64,000 bases of DNA from Pinibacter soli (GTDB lineage: Bacteria; Bacteroidota; Bacteroidia; Chitinophagales; Chitinophagaceae): positions 2,770,189 to 2,834,188 of the forward strand of contig NZ_JASBRG010000007.1 of assembly GCF_029961145.1 (NCBI RefSeq), given 5' to 3'. Positions 8,147-17,301 of this stretch are shown here, piece after piece (the stretch's first letter is position 1; each line of letters begins with the position of its first letter). The notes under the pieces are model-generated. The model searched no databases. It saw nothing but the letters and a program-made list of their open reading frames with translations, and was not told where the DNA came from. The translations under genes and the position numbers were made by a program.

Positions 8147-8243
8147 CTGAATAACTGATTAACTGAATAACTGAGTGTTTGAATTTCAAAGAGACTTTCT
8201 ATTTTAGAAACATTCAGTTAATTCAGTTAATCAGTTATTCAGT
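8147..8243. repeat. Low-complexity word palindrome ('aataactgatt')
   Basis: The left arm at 8147-8175, built from ctgaataactgatt units, pairs with the right arm at 8211-8242, built from cagttaatcagttattcag units, with only small gaps. The spacer is about 35 bases. It begins 30 bases after the ATPase stop codon and has no T-run. Confidence 0.75.
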
Positions 8244-8361
8244 TGCCTGCTATCCAAAGTTCTCTTGTCTACCATGCGCATATCCTTTAACTTAAGTTTA
8301 GGATGGAGACTCTTTTTTGGCAATAAAAAAAATATTCTTTTTGTCCCCAACAAGACCTTCC

Positions 8362-11136
8362 ATGAAACCCGTATTTGCCGTTATTACTCTATTCATCAGT
8401 GTCACGTGCATTGGACAAAAAGCCTCTATTAAAGGAACAGTAAGGGATACACTTAACAACAGTAATCTTTCAAACGCGGTTATCGCGTTATTACAATCAA
8501 AAGATTCTGTACTCTACAAATTTACTAGAACTAACGAAAGTGGTTCTTTTGAACTACATGATTTACTGAAAGGCGATTATTTGATAATGGTTACTTATCC
8601 AAAATTTGCCGATTACATCACGCCTGTTTTACTTGATAGCATTTCTTTAAAAGATCTTGGTAATATCAGTCTTACTACAAAAGCAAAATTGCTGGAGGAA
8701 GTAATTGTGAAGCAAAAAATAGCGGCCGTACGCATGCATGGCGATACGCTTGAATACAAGGCGGACAGTTTTAAAGTAAAACAAGGTGCCAACGTAGAAG
8801 AGCTGTTGAAACAATTGCCAGGCATTTCAGTAGACAAAGACGGGAAGATCACCGCGCAAGGAAAAACGGTTGAAAAAATATTAGTAGACGGTGATGAATT
8901 TTTCGGCGACGATCCTACAATTGCCACCCAAAATTTACAATCGGATGCTGTTGACAAAGTTCAGGTATTTGATAAAAAAAGCGACCAGGCAGCATTCACA
9001 GGCATTGATGATGGCAACAGCAAGAAGACGATTAATCTGAAGTTAAAAGAGGATAAAAAGAAGGGGTACTTTGGCAAGCTCGATCTTGGCGGCGGACCGG
9101 ATGGAACGTATAATAACAGTGCCATGGCAAATCGTTTCCGTGCAAAACAAAAAATGTCGGCTTATGGCATCATGAGCAACGTAGGAACAACCGGTTTGAA
9201 CTGGGACGAGAGAAATCAATACGGTAGTAGCAATGAAGGCGAATACAATGAAGACTTTGGCGGTATGGTGTTCTATGGCAGCGAGGATAACAGCCCCACG
9301 TTCAATGGCGAAGGACTTCCCAAAAGCTGGGCAGCCGGTGCAAACTATTCCGACAAGTTCAATGCAGACAAACAAACTTTGAATAGCAGTTATCGTTACA
9401 ATAAACTAAACGTAGCATCAGAAAGTAATTCCCTTTCGCAATCAATTTTACCTGACACAACTTTTTTTACCAAAACAACCGAGAACGAGAACAATTCGCG
9501 TCAAAAACATTTTATCAGCGGCATTTACGATTATCAAATAGATTCCCAGCTTTCGGTTAAAGTGAATGTGAACGGCAGTGTCGGAAAATTTCAAAACGTT
9601 TCCAACATGACGAGCCGTACATATGACATACACGACAGCACAATCAATCAAAGCACTCAGGCCAACTCAGCAAATGGGGACAATCAAAAATGGACATCTA
9701 GTTTATTACTGAGAAAAAAGTTTGAGAAAGTTGGCCGCACACTTTCTTTGAATCTAAACGATCAATACAACACAGACAATTCTACAGGCTATCTAAATGC
9801 GCTCATTACCACATACGATCCTATTACAAGGGTACCGAAAGATTCTCTTACAGATCAAATGAAATTAACGGATACCAAAGTGAATGCATTTGGCGGGAAA
9901 CTGAGCTACACCGAGCCTTTGAGTAAAAAAGTATTTGCTGAAATAAGTTATGGTTTAAGAATCAACAACAGTACGTCAGAAAGATTGTCTTACAATAAAT
10001 CACCTAATGGAAAGTACGAGGTGTTGAGCCAGGCATTCAGCAACAGTTACAAATATGACGTCACAACCAACACTGCCGGCCTTTCTTTTAAATACAATTC
10101 AAAGAAAATTGTCGCTGGCATTGGAAGCGATCTCGCTTTTCAAAACTTCAATCAGGAGGATAAGGTAAACCATAGTTCCTTCGAAAGAAACTATGTGAAC
10201 ATGTTTCCCCGTGCAAATCTTAACTACAAATTCAACACTACTTCAAGCTTGAGCATAAACTATAACGGTGCCACCCGCCAGCCTTCCATTTACCAGATAC
10301 AACCCGTTGCAAGCAACGACAACCCGCTGGTCATTTATGTAGGTAATCCGCTTCTAAAGCAACAGTTCACGCATACTATCAACTTTAACTACAACTCTTT
10401 TAAGGTAATGAAAGATTGCGGAATGTATATGTGGGGCAGCATTTCAGCTGTTGCAAATAACATTACCAGTACACAGTACACTGACCTTAGTACAGGTAAA
10501 ACAATCTACCAGTACATCAATACCAATGGCAACATTAACGGTTATATGGGTGGTGCTTACTACAGAAGTTTTAAGAAAGCAAAGATGAATCTGAACTTGT
10601 CAGGGAGCATGAGCTACAACAAATACACAAGCTATATCAATCAGCAGGAAAACGTTACGAGGAGCTATTCGCCAAATGTCAGGATTAATGTTACCAAATA
10701 CAAGGATCAGAAATGGACCGTTAGCTATAGTCCCGGGGTTACTTTCAATGGATCGCACTCTACAGTGAACACCGGTGTTAAGAATAATTACTGGAGCACT
10801 TCACAAAGCATTAGCGGTACAGTATATATAAAAAAGAAAGTGGAAATAGGAACAGATGTAACAGGTGAGTTCCGTCAAAAAACAGCAACATTTGACCAAA
10901 ACAATAACGTCATTCTGTGGAACGGCTACCTCGGTTACAAATTGCTTAAAGAAGATAAAGCAATGATCAAATTTAGCGCCCACGACCTGCTGAATCAAAA
11001 CAGGGGTTATTATCGTTATATCTCCAACTCAAACATTATGGAGAGAAACTACCAAACGATCAGTCGTTACTTCATGCTGAGCTTTGTGTGGAATTTTTCG
11101 AAAAGTGCCATGACAACACCAACCGCAAAACCTTAA
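8362..11136 (+). CDS. TonB-dependent-receptor-like outer-membrane barrel with peptidase-regulatory domain
   Basis: The ATG at 8362 gives 924 residues and a clean signal peptide (MKPVFAV... cleaved after CIGQ region). Domains in order are a carboxypeptidase-regulatory-like domain (about 25-105), a plug-like domain (about 130-230, with LPGISVDKDGKI and KILVDGDEFFGDD), and a long aromatic-rich beta-barrel, as in the 'outer membrane protein beta-barrel' family related to TonB receptors. It is not a SusC: the SusC signature motifs are absent and no SusD follows. The GLPGLI gene lies ten bases downstream, a pairing common in Bacteroidota. The ligand is unknown, possibly a peptide or metal. Confidence 0.85.
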   Translation: MKPVFAVITLFISVTCIGQKASIKGTVRDTLNNSNLSNAVIALLQSKDSVLYKFTRTNESGSFELHDLLKGDYLIMVTYPKFADYITPVLLDSISLKDLGNISLTTKAKLLEEVIVKQKIAAVRMHGDTLEYKADSFKVKQGANVEELLKQLPGISVDKDGKITAQGKTVEKILVDGDEFFGDDPTIATQNLQSDAVDKVQVFDKKSDQAAFTGIDDGNSKKTINLKLKEDKKKGYFGKLDLGGGPDGTYNNSAMANRFRAKQKMSAYGIMSNVGTTGLNWDERNQYGSSNEGEYNEDFGGMVFYGSEDNSPTFNGEGLPKSWAAGANYSDKFNADKQTLNSSYRYNKLNVASESNSLSQSILPDTTFFTKTTENENNSRQKHFISGIYDYQIDSQLSVKVNVNGSVGKFQNVSNMTSRTYDIHDSTINQSTQANSANGDNQKWTSSLLLRKKFEKVGRTLSLNLNDQYNTDNSTGYLNALITTYDPITRVPKDSLTDQMKLTDTKVNAFGGKLSYTEPLSKKVFAEISYGLRINNSTSERLSYNKSPNGKYEVLSQAFSNSYKYDVTTNTAGLSFKYNSKKIVAGIGSDLAFQNFNQEDKVNHSSFERNYVNMFPRANLNYKFNTTSSLSINYNGATRQPSIYQIQPVASNDNPLVIYVGNPLLKQQFTHTINFNYNSFKVMKDCGMYMWGSISAVANNITSTQYTDLSTGKTIYQYINTNGNINGYMGGAYYRSFKKAKMNLNLSGSMSYNKYTSYINQQENVTRSYSPNVRINVTKYKDQKWTVSYSPGVTFNGSHSTVNTGVKNNYWSTSQSISGTVYIKKKVEIGTDVTGEFRQKTATFDQNNNVILWNGYLGYKLLKEDKAMIKFSAHDLLNQNRGYYRYISNSNIMERNYQTISRYFMLSFVWNFSKSAMTTPTAKP

Positions 11137-11146
11137 ACGATTTACT

Positions 11147-11905
11147 ATGAAAATGCTTTTCACTCTTATTGTAATAGTTTCCAGTATAAGTCAAAGTTTC
11201 GCGCAGCAAATATTTGTTACACAGGGAAAAATTGAATTTGAAAAAAGGGTTAATCTTTATAAAATGTTAGATGCGACAGTTGATAACGACGAAGATTCAA
11301 GGTCATGGGTAGACGGATATAAAAAGAGTTTGCCCGATCACAAAAACTTCTATTTTGATCTTTACTTTAATGGCGACAAAACCCTGTACAAACCGGGACG
11401 CGAAGAAGTAAGCATTGGGCACATGCCTGACTGGCTGCTGCTTGCCAATGAAAACACTGTTTTTACGGATCTGGCAAAGAATCAAAGTGTAAGCCAAAAA
11501 AGTATTTATGAAGGCAATTATTTAATACAGGACAGCCTCAGAAAAGTAAATTGGAAAATCACTTCAGACACCAGGAACATTGCCGGGTTTGAGTGCCGCA
11601 AGGCCGTCGGCATAATCATGGATTCAGTGTATGTCATTGCATTTTATACAGACGAAATCATTACGCACGGCGGACCAGAGTCCTTTACTAATCTGCCGGG
11701 AATGATACTGGGCGTTGCCATTCCGCGACTCAATGTAACATGGTTCGCAACAAAACTGGAGCTGGTAGAAGTACCGCCGACGCAGTTGGTCGCACCGAAG
11801 AAGGGTAAAAAAGTTGACAACAAAGCTTTACAAACAATATTGAAGGAACATTTAGGAGAGCCTGGAAGCAAGGGCAATATATTTATTTGGAACGCATTTC
11901 TCTAG
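11147..11905 (+). CDS. GLPGLI family secreted protein
   Basis: The protein has 252 residues with a signal peptide cleaved after SQSFA. Near residue 184 it has the family hallmark in the variant form NLPGMILGV (canonical GLPGLI), followed by a strand ending in WFATKLELV. It is probably periplasmic or outer-membrane associated. It starts ten bases after the barrel gene and is surely co-transcribed. GLPGLI proteins usually accompany TonB-receptor-like barrels of this type; their job is unknown. Confidence 0.85.
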   Translation: MKMLFTLIVIVSSISQSFAQQIFVTQGKIEFEKRVNLYKMLDATVDNDEDSRSWVDGYKKSLPDHKNFYFDLYFNGDKTLYKPGREEVSIGHMPDWLLLANENTVFTDLAKNQSVSQKSIYEGNYLIQDSLRKVNWKITSDTRNIAGFECRKAVGIIMDSVYVIAFYTDEIITHGGPESFTNLPGMILGVAIPRLNVTWFATKLELVEVPPTQLVAPKKGKKVDNKALQTILKEHLGEPGSKGNIFIWNAFL

Positions 11906-11945
11906 AGCCGTAATCCGCTACTGCTTATTCCGTATCAATTAAACC

Positions 11946-12581
11946 TTATCCTTTTTTTAAAACAAAAATGGAAACAAATGTTTTTTCGGGAACACTTATT
12001 TCCATTTCCTGCTGCATGGCTACCCATGGCAATAATTTACCAATAAATGATTTTGCCATTAACCTTTGAGGTGTAGATAAAATAATTGTTGTTCCACTGT
12101 TTATGAATCTTTCAACTACTTTATGAAGAATCGCAAATTCATGTGCATCATAATTTACATCGCTCATCAGCAAAACATCCGGGTGCAGGTCATCCGGTAA
12201 ATGGTGCCAATTCAGTAAACGTGTATGAATGTTGTTGTACTCATTAATAGCAACTGATCTGTCAATTACGTCAATGGCATCCTGCAAATAATCGCTGCAA
12301 CAAACATCGGCAGCATAAGCAGCAGTTAACAGGGAAGGCAAACCTAATCCGGCCGCCAGTTCCAACACCTTTCTGCCTTTCACTAGTAAGGTATGCGCAC
12401 TGATGAAATTGCACATACCAATAGCCGCGGGCCATATTTTTGCCCAATAAGGAAAATGCGGCACTGCCGCATTCAACATACCTGCTTCATATTTCTGCTT
12501 TACATAGTCGTAGCCCGGAACATAAAGTTTGATGGCTACATCGCCAAACTCAATTATTTCTAAAGAAAGTTTACCCACCAT
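11946..12581 (-). CDS. Class I SAM-dependent methyltransferase (METTL/N-methyltransferase-like)
   Basis: The ATG at 12581 gives 211 residues; a TTG three codons upstream is less likely. The SAM-binding motif I reads VLELAAGLGLPSLLTA near 75-90, followed by CCSDYLQDAI (motif II acidic residue) and LMSDVNYD (motif IV) near 140. The layout resembles the Methyltransf_16 family, which methylates protein lysines or small amines. It has no signal peptide. It converges with the GLPGLI gene from the left and is followed upstream by the GH88 gene on the same strand. The substrate is unknown. Confidence 0.78.
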   Translation of the reverse strand: MVGKLSLEIIEFGDVAIKLYVPGYDYVKQKYEAGMLNAAVPHFPYWAKIWPAAIGMCNFISAHTLLVKGRKVLELAAGLGLPSLLTAAYAADVCCSDYLQDAIDVIDRSVAINEYNNIHTRLLNWHHLPDDLHPDVLLMSDVNYDAHEFAILHKVVERFINSGTTIILSTPQRLMAKSFIGKLLPWVAMQQEMEISVPEKTFVSIFVLKKG

Positions 12582-12661
12582 AGCGCCCAATCATTTCGTG
12601 GCCACAAATATCCGCTTTCCTCCGCACAATCCCTGCCCGAATAAAATCAACAGCTGAGATG

Positions 12662-13831
12662 TTATCCGCGTGCCATAAGTTTCTTGTAACGTAGTAGCGC
12701 TTCTATGTAGTAATAGTCAGCGTAAATTATCGGAGTGTCAATTTCGCTTTTAGCAGGCTTGTGCCCGGTGCTGTGTTTAAGTATAAAATGCTGATTACCT
12801 TCTGTTGCGAAATATTCCGGACCGGAAAGGTTTTGCAAAACCTGCTCTGCAAAGTTTATGTAAGATTTGCTTTTGTCTTTCTTCACATATCCGCTTAATT
12901 CAAGTAGTGCAGAGGCAGCAACGGCAGCCGCAGACGCATCACGCACATCATTTGGAATTGACGGTGAATTAAAATCCCAGTAAGGAATTTTATCCGCAGG
13001 CAAAGTTGGATTGTTCATATAGAACGAGGCTATTTTTACCGCCTGGTCCAAATATTTTTTATCCTTTGTTTCCCTGTACATTACTGTGTAGCCGTAAAGC
13101 CCCCAGGCCTGTCCCCTCGCCCATGCTGAGCTATCTGCATAGCCTTGCGCTGTTTTTCTTGCCATCACATTTCCTACGCTGTCATAGCACACTACATGAT
13201 AGCTGCTGTAATCTGGTCTGAAATGATTTTTCAATGTTTTGTCAGCATGTGAAATACAAATGTTATAGAACTTTTTATTGCCAGAAGTTTTTGCTGCCCA
13301 GAATAAAAATTCCAGGTTCATCATGTTATCGATGATCACCGGGTATTTGTAGCCATTGAAGTTGTTCCATGATTTGATAACACCCACTTTAGGATCGAAT
13401 CTTGTCGATAAAGATTGGGCGCCATTCAGCATAACTGTTTTATAAGTTGGGTTATTCGTAAGGCGATAACCATTTCCGAACGGACAATACAGCATGAATC
13501 CTAAGTCGTGGGTTCCTTTGTTATATTGCTCTTTGGCAACCGCCATCGTCCATTTTTCGGCCGCACGTTTTAAGCTGTCATCTTTTGTTGCCTCAAACAA
13601 ATACCACAACGAACCGCCAAAGAAACCACTGCACCACCAATCGCTTTTTCTTTTATACAAAGACCCATCCGGGCTGATTGATTGCGGAAACAGCGTGGTA
13701 TCTGTACAAACAGCAAGCATCCCCTTATATTGATTCACACAAAGCTGGATCTGTTTGTCAACATCAACTTTTGGTTGCGCAATCGCCATTGCAGATACAA
13801 GTAAAAAAAATAAGACAAGCGTTCTTTTCAT
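12662..13831 (-). CDS. Glycoside hydrolase family 88, unsaturated glucuronyl hydrolase
   Basis: The 389-residue secreted protein (signal peptide, cleavage after AMAIA) forms an (alpha/alpha)6 barrel. The two aspartates that define GH88 hydration chemistry are visible: Asp109 in T-H-D-L-G-F and Asp168 in IIDNMMN, with the family's usual spacing. W-A-R-G-Q-A-W-G-L-Y-G near 240 is also characteristic. The enzyme removes the 4,5-unsaturated uronic acid left at the non-reducing end of oligosaccharides by polysaccharide lyases. It stands alone here but fits with the GH105 gene 7 kb away. Length is normal. Confidence 0.93.
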   Translation of the reverse strand: MKRTLVLFFLLVSAMAIAQPKVDVDKQIQLCVNQYKGMLAVCTDTTLFPQSISPDGSLYKRKSDWWCSGFFGGSLWYLFEATKDDSLKRAAEKWTMAVAKEQYNKGTHDLGFMLYCPFGNGYRLTNNPTYKTVMLNGAQSLSTRFDPKVGVIKSWNNFNGYKYPVIIDNMMNLEFLFWAAKTSGNKKFYNICISHADKTLKNHFRPDYSSYHVVCYDSVGNVMARKTAQGYADSSAWARGQAWGLYGYTVMYRETKDKKYLDQAVKIASFYMNNPTLPADKIPYWDFNSPSIPNDVRDASAAAVAASALLELSGYVKKDKSKSYINFAEQVLQNLSGPEYFATEGNQHFILKHSTGHKPAKSEIDTPIIYADYYYIEALLRYKKLMARG

Positions 13832-13928
13832 GAGTCCTGATATTTGGTTGTTTTAATGCCGCATTAAGAGTGGGCCAAGTTAGTATAAACAGTTTGAAAT
13901 TAATGACGTAGCCCACTGTGACGTGGTT

Positions 13929-14390
13929 TTAACGTAGTGCCTCAAAAACATATTTCGCTGAAACCCAGAAGTCATCAAGTGCGAGAATGCGAGGTTTTAA
14001 AAAGGAAATAATTGCAGGCCAGTCTTCTTTTTTGAAAATATTTACCCCTTCGGTAAATGTGTAAATGCGGCATATGTAGCGCCCCGTTTCATCCTGTACA
14101 TCTTTTTGCCAGATCCATTCTTCATTTAATGTTTCGTGAAGAACCGCTTTTAGTTGCTCGAATTGTTCAAAGTATAAGTGTTGAATACCATCGGAAGGAT
14201 GAGCTATTTCAATACCAATAGAAGCCGTTTTATTGCCAGCATTCATCCTGAAGTAAATATTCTTTTCGCCAGTTTTATAGTTGATCCAATTCGCCTTTCC
14301 GCCATCGGCAGAAAGATGCAATGACATGTATTGTCCGAACGCAGTCCAGAATGCTTGTTTCAGTGAGGCGGCTTCTTGTTTGGTGTACAT
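13929..14390 (-). CDS. DUF4268 domain protein
   Basis: The protein has 153 residues and no signal peptide. It resembles DUF4268 proteins, which look related to the PD-(D/E)xK nuclease-like or immune-type small proteins of Bacteroidota. Features are FWTAFGQYM near 15, the central WINYKTGEKNIYFRM strand pair and AHPSDGIQ. The ending FLKPRILALDDFW is typical. Function is unknown. It lies upstream of and on the same strand as GH88, but about 100 bases apart, so co-transcription is uncertain. Confidence 0.75.
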   Translation of the reverse strand: MYTKQEAASLKQAFWTAFGQYMSLHLSADGGKANWINYKTGEKNIYFRMNAGNKTASIGIEIAHPSDGIQHLYFEQFEQLKAVLHETLNEEWIWQKDVQDETGRYICRIYTFTEGVNIFKKEDWPAIISFLKPRILALDDFWVSAKYVFEALR

Positions 14391-14417
14391 ATTTCAAAGA
14401 TAATAACAGGAGAGAAA

Positions 14418-14535
14418 GAACGCAGATTGTCATGATTTAATATGATTAGGATGATTTAAAATGTGAGATTTGAGATTAGGTGCCGCGGTCGAATTTTAAA
14501 TCTCAAATCATATTAAATCATGACAATCTGCGTTC
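14418..14535. repeat. Nested palindrome, perfect 30-base arms
   Basis: The outer arms 14418-14447 and 14506-14535 are perfect reverse complements over 30 bases (gaacgcagattgtcatg...). An inner pair, gagatttgagatta and its complement, surrounds a G+C-richer loop near 14482. The element at 42235-42375 has the same outer 'cgcagat...gattt' and inner 'gatttgagatta' layers. Confidence 0.9.
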
Positions 14536-14540
14536 TATTC

Positions 14541-14666
14541 TTAGTTACATCCCACATGCCCCAAAAGCCAGTAAAGAATGATGAAAACAACGATTGTTCC
14601 CAAACAACCTCCGCCCCACTTATATGCGCCGTAACCGGCGAGTAATGTTCTTAGCCAGTCTCTCAT
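14541..14666 (-). CDS. Small membrane protein, 41 residues
   Basis: An ATG at 14666 opens a 41-residue frame reading MRDWLRTLLAGYGAYKWGGG, then a hydrophobic stretch (GTIVVFIILYWLLGH) and ending at 14541. The soluble Gly/Tyr/Trp-rich start followed by a single membrane span, with no interruption, looks like a real small membrane protein of the kind often left unannotated in Bacteroidota. It ends six bases from the nested palindrome. Function is unknown. Confidence 0.6.
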   Translation of the reverse strand: MRDWLRTLLAGYGAYKWGGGCLGTIVVFIILYWLLGHVGCN

Positions 14667-14893
14667 AAAATTATTTTACGGAACCGTTTAAAAAATCATG
14701 CCATCTTAAACTACTCAATCTGCGTAGATGTTTGGGACGCAGCAGTTCAGCATTTTCAAATTTATATATTTCCATATTCCCAAATTTTCAGTTCATACGC
14801 CAGCTTCAACGATTCATCCCCTCTCTCATTGCATAGCCCTTTTACCATTTCTACTTTGTGGCGTGGTTCTACCAAACCTTACCACTCCTTGTT

Positions 14894-15823
14894 ATGAGAA
14901 AGTTGAAAAAAATTTTAAAATGGACATTCATTGTGCTTCTAGTTATCGTTTCGGGCATTACAGTTACGGTGGCATCAAGACAAGACTTGCGATATGAGGC
15001 GCCTTATCCGGAGATCAAAGCCTCTGCTGATTCGGCAGTTATTGCCAGGGGAAAGCATTTGGTGTTCAGCTCTGCGCATTGTATCAATTGTCACAGCACC
15101 GCGAATGTTGACTCACTTTATGAGCTTGGCCAGGAAGTGCCACTTACAGGTGGCTTTAAGTTTGCCCTGCCATTGGGAACTGTATATTCTAAAAATATTA
15201 CACCAGATAAAGAAACGGGCATAGGTAATTTTACAGATGGTGAAATAGCACGGGTATTGCGTTTTGGCGTGCATCCAAACGGTGCAGCGGTGTACGACTT
15301 CATGCCTTTTCACAATATGAGCGATGAAGATCTTACAGCAGTCATTTCCTATTTACGTGCACAAAAACCTGTAAGAAATCAGGTGCCTGAGAATGAACTG
15401 AATATAATGGGAAACATTGTGAAAGCGTTTTTGGTAAAACCAGTTGGCCCTACCGGTAATGTGCCTAAAACTGTGACAAAAGATACGACTGCTGCCTACG
15501 GAAAATATATTGCACTAAGTGTTGCAGAGTGCAATGGTTGTCACACACAAAGAGACCTTTCCGGAGCGTTCATTGGTGAGCCCTTTGGCGGTGGCGGTGA
15601 GGTGGAGGGCTTTATCACACCTAACCTTACACCCGATTCAACCGGCAGAATATTTAACTGGTCAAAGAAAAATTTTATTGATCGCTTTCGTATGGGCAAA
15701 CTTATTCCTGGTAGCCCAATGCCGTGGAATTCATTTAAGCGCATGGACGATGACGAATTAACAGCGGTGTACAACTACCTTAAAACGCTGAAACCTGTAA
15801 AAACAACAACTATAAAAAAATAG
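14894..15823 (+). CDS. Di-haem cytochrome c, membrane-anchored
   Basis: The ATG at 14894 gives 309 residues with an N-terminal membrane anchor (KWTFIVLLVIVSGITVTV). Two haem-c sites are visible, CINCH near 62 and CNGCH near 212. Each is followed by a cytochrome domain with a downstream methionine region (MPFHNMSD and MPWNSFKRM), and each domain ends in the Y-L motif (AVISYLR and AVYNYLK). The organisation matches periplasmic electron-transfer subunits related to those of alcohol or sorbosone dehydrogenases. No dehydrogenase partner is adjacent. A terminator follows. Confidence 0.88.
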   Translation: MRKLKKILKWTFIVLLVIVSGITVTVASRQDLRYEAPYPEIKASADSAVIARGKHLVFSSAHCINCHSTANVDSLYELGQEVPLTGGFKFALPLGTVYSKNITPDKETGIGNFTDGEIARVLRFGVHPNGAAVYDFMPFHNMSDEDLTAVISYLRAQKPVRNQVPENELNIMGNIVKAFLVKPVGPTGNVPKTVTKDTTAAYGKYIALSVAECNGCHTQRDLSGAFIGEPFGGGGEVEGFITPNLTPDSTGRIFNWSKKNFIDRFRMGKLIPGSPMPWNSFKRMDDDELTAVYNYLKTLKPVKTTTIKK

Positions 15824-15843
15824 GTTTCTCCGACACAGATTGG

Positions 15844-15893
15844 ACTCCCGTTATGCGCATTTAATACCTGCACATAACGGGAGTTCTTTTTGC
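15844..15893 (+). terminator. Terminator after cytochrome c gene
   Basis: A perfect 12-base stem, actcccgttatg (15844-15855) with 15873-15884, has a 17-base loop and is followed by a T-rich run. Confidence 0.85.
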
Positions 15894-16005
15894 TTATTGA
15901 TAAAGAAACGCAATGCTTATCTTTAAACTTGCACCAGGTTACCAACAATTGCTGCTGGTCATTTTTTGACAAAAATAAAACCTTGCAAAAAGCGCTTGCC
16001 ACCTC

Positions 16006-16527
16006 ATGCATATTGACGAGTTTAACCATATTATAGATTACTGGATCACCGAATTGAACCAATATACCTTCGAACAGATCTGTGCGAAACCTTCGGACAA
16101 AAGCTGGTCGCTTGGCCAGTTGTGTATGCACCTAATAGAAAACACAGACTACTACGCAAATCAAATCCTCATTTGTATAACGAACAATGATTTTATGAAT
16201 GAAGAAGCTGCAGCGGCAGCAAAGAATATGTTCGATAACAATGATTTCCCCGATAAATTAATTGAGGGCCCTACAGCAAATGCGCTAACAATGCAACCCG
16301 CAAGTAAGGAGCAATTGCATACGGACATGCTCTCTCTAAGAATTAAAATGAATGAAGCGGCCGCTCTAATGGCGAAAAGCAATTATAAGGGAAAAACAAA
16401 GCATCCGGGATTGAATTACTTTAGTGCAGGAGATTGGCTGCAATTTGCAGAAATGCATTTCCGTCATCACCTCAGGCAGAAGACAAGGATTGATATTTTT
16501 CTAAAACAACTGAGTGCTAAGAGCTAA
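16006..16527 (+). CDS. DinB family protein
   Basis: The protein has 173 residues of four-helix-bundle type. The first metal histidine lies in KSWSLGQLCMHLIENTDYY near residue 45. The last pair lies in FAEMHFRHHLRQ near 148-160. It is shorter and clearer than the DinB-like protein at 6127. It is cytosolic, possibly a thiol-dependent metal hydrolase or transferase. The stop codon overlaps the -7 element of the next gene. Confidence 0.85.
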   Translation: MHIDEFNHIIDYWITELNQYTFEQICAKPSDKSWSLGQLCMHLIENTDYYANQILICITNNDFMNEEAAAAAKNMFDNNDFPDKLIEGPTANALTMQPASKEQLHTDMLSLRIKMNEAAALMAKSNYKGKTKHPGLNYFSAGDWLQFAEMHFRHHLRQKTRIDIFLKQLSAKS

Positions 16528-16532
16528 TTTTG
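16525..16532 (+). promoter_or_regulatory. -7 element of the DapB-like gene
   Basis: TAATTTTG is a perfect match to TAnnTTTG, 35 bases before the ATG at 16567, and its first three bases are the DinB stop codon. No TTG is found at the usual upstream distance. Confidence 0.5.
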
Positions 16533-16566
16533 CAGATTACAACTCGATTCTATTCAAGAAAACAAA

Positions 16567-17244
16567 ATGAAAATATTCATCGCAGGCTCAGGCAAATTGG
16601 CAAGCGCAATACTATCCGCATCAATATCATTTCCTTCATGTGAAGTACAAAAGTGGGAAACTGATTTTGCAACAACAAACGAAAAAGCGATTGTCGTTCA
16701 CGCCGGTTCGGGCAGGCAATTGGACGAGTGCATTGCGTTTTGCAAAAAAACGGGATCCATCTTTGTGGAACTTTCAACGGGTCTTTCAACCGAAAATATG
16801 GAGGCGGACTTTACATTGATCGTCTGTCCAAATACTTCAATTTTATTATTGAAGACAATGAACATGCTGAAACTATATGGGCAGTATTTTTCAAAAGATA
16901 AAATTTCCATTATAGAATCTCATCAATCTGCGAAACAATCTGTTCCTGGTACGGCTTACAACTTTGCTAACTCATTGAACTTTCCTGCAAATGACATCCA
17001 GTCCATTAGAGATGCAGAGACCCAATTAAATGAAGTGGGCATATCTGCAGAATATCTTGGCAAACACGCCTATCACAAAATAATTATTGAAGATGGGCCC
17101 GACCAGGTAATCATTGAAACAAAAGTGCTCGGGCATGATTCATACGTCAATGGTGTCAAAAAAATTATCAATGCTGTTCTTTCAAATTCATTCGAGAAAA
17201 GAAAGTATAATGTATTGGAGCTGATTGATAGAAATATGCTGTAG
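16567..17244 (+). CDS. DapB-like dihydrodipicolinate reductase family protein
   Basis: The protein has 225 residues with an N-terminal Rossmann glycine motif (IFIAGSGKLA) and a central segment reading ESHQSAKQSVPGTA. It lines up with the DapB catalytic motif E-x-H-H-x-x-K-x-D-x-P-S-G-T-A but lacks the second histidine and the aspartate. Length is close to DapB (about 240-270) but short. It may be a diverged reductase, not the lysine-pathway enzyme. No lysine genes are nearby. Confidence 0.68.
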   Translation: MKIFIAGSGKLASAILSASISFPSCEVQKWETDFATTNEKAIVVHAGSGRQLDECIAFCKKTGSIFVELSTGLSTENMEADFTLIVCPNTSILLLKTMNMLKLYGQYFSKDKISIIESHQSAKQSVPGTAYNFANSLNFPANDIQSIRDAETQLNEVGISAEYLGKHAYHKIIIEDGPDQVIIETKVLGHDSYVNGVKKIINAVLSNSFEKRKYNVLELIDRNML

Positions 17245-17262
17245 ATAGTTTCTACAGCATAT
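17234..17262. terminator. Hairpin between convergent genes
   Basis: The perfect 12-base arms atatgctgtaga (17234-17245) and its complement (17251-17262) overlap the stop codon of the DapB-like gene. No T-run follows, so termination is uncertain. Confidence 0.4.
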
Positions 17263-17301
17263 CACAATAAGAACCGATAAAAACTTCTGCTCCATTCATC
17301 T

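Noticed and set aside
8362-11136. SusC-type receptor with a SusD partner
   Set aside because: The barrel belongs to the smaller TonB-receptor-like group, with a GLPGLI partner and no SusD gene.
14728-14997. 89-codon frame overlapping the start of the di-haem cytochrome gene
   Set aside because: It overlaps the cytochrome start in another frame and has no signal or family match.
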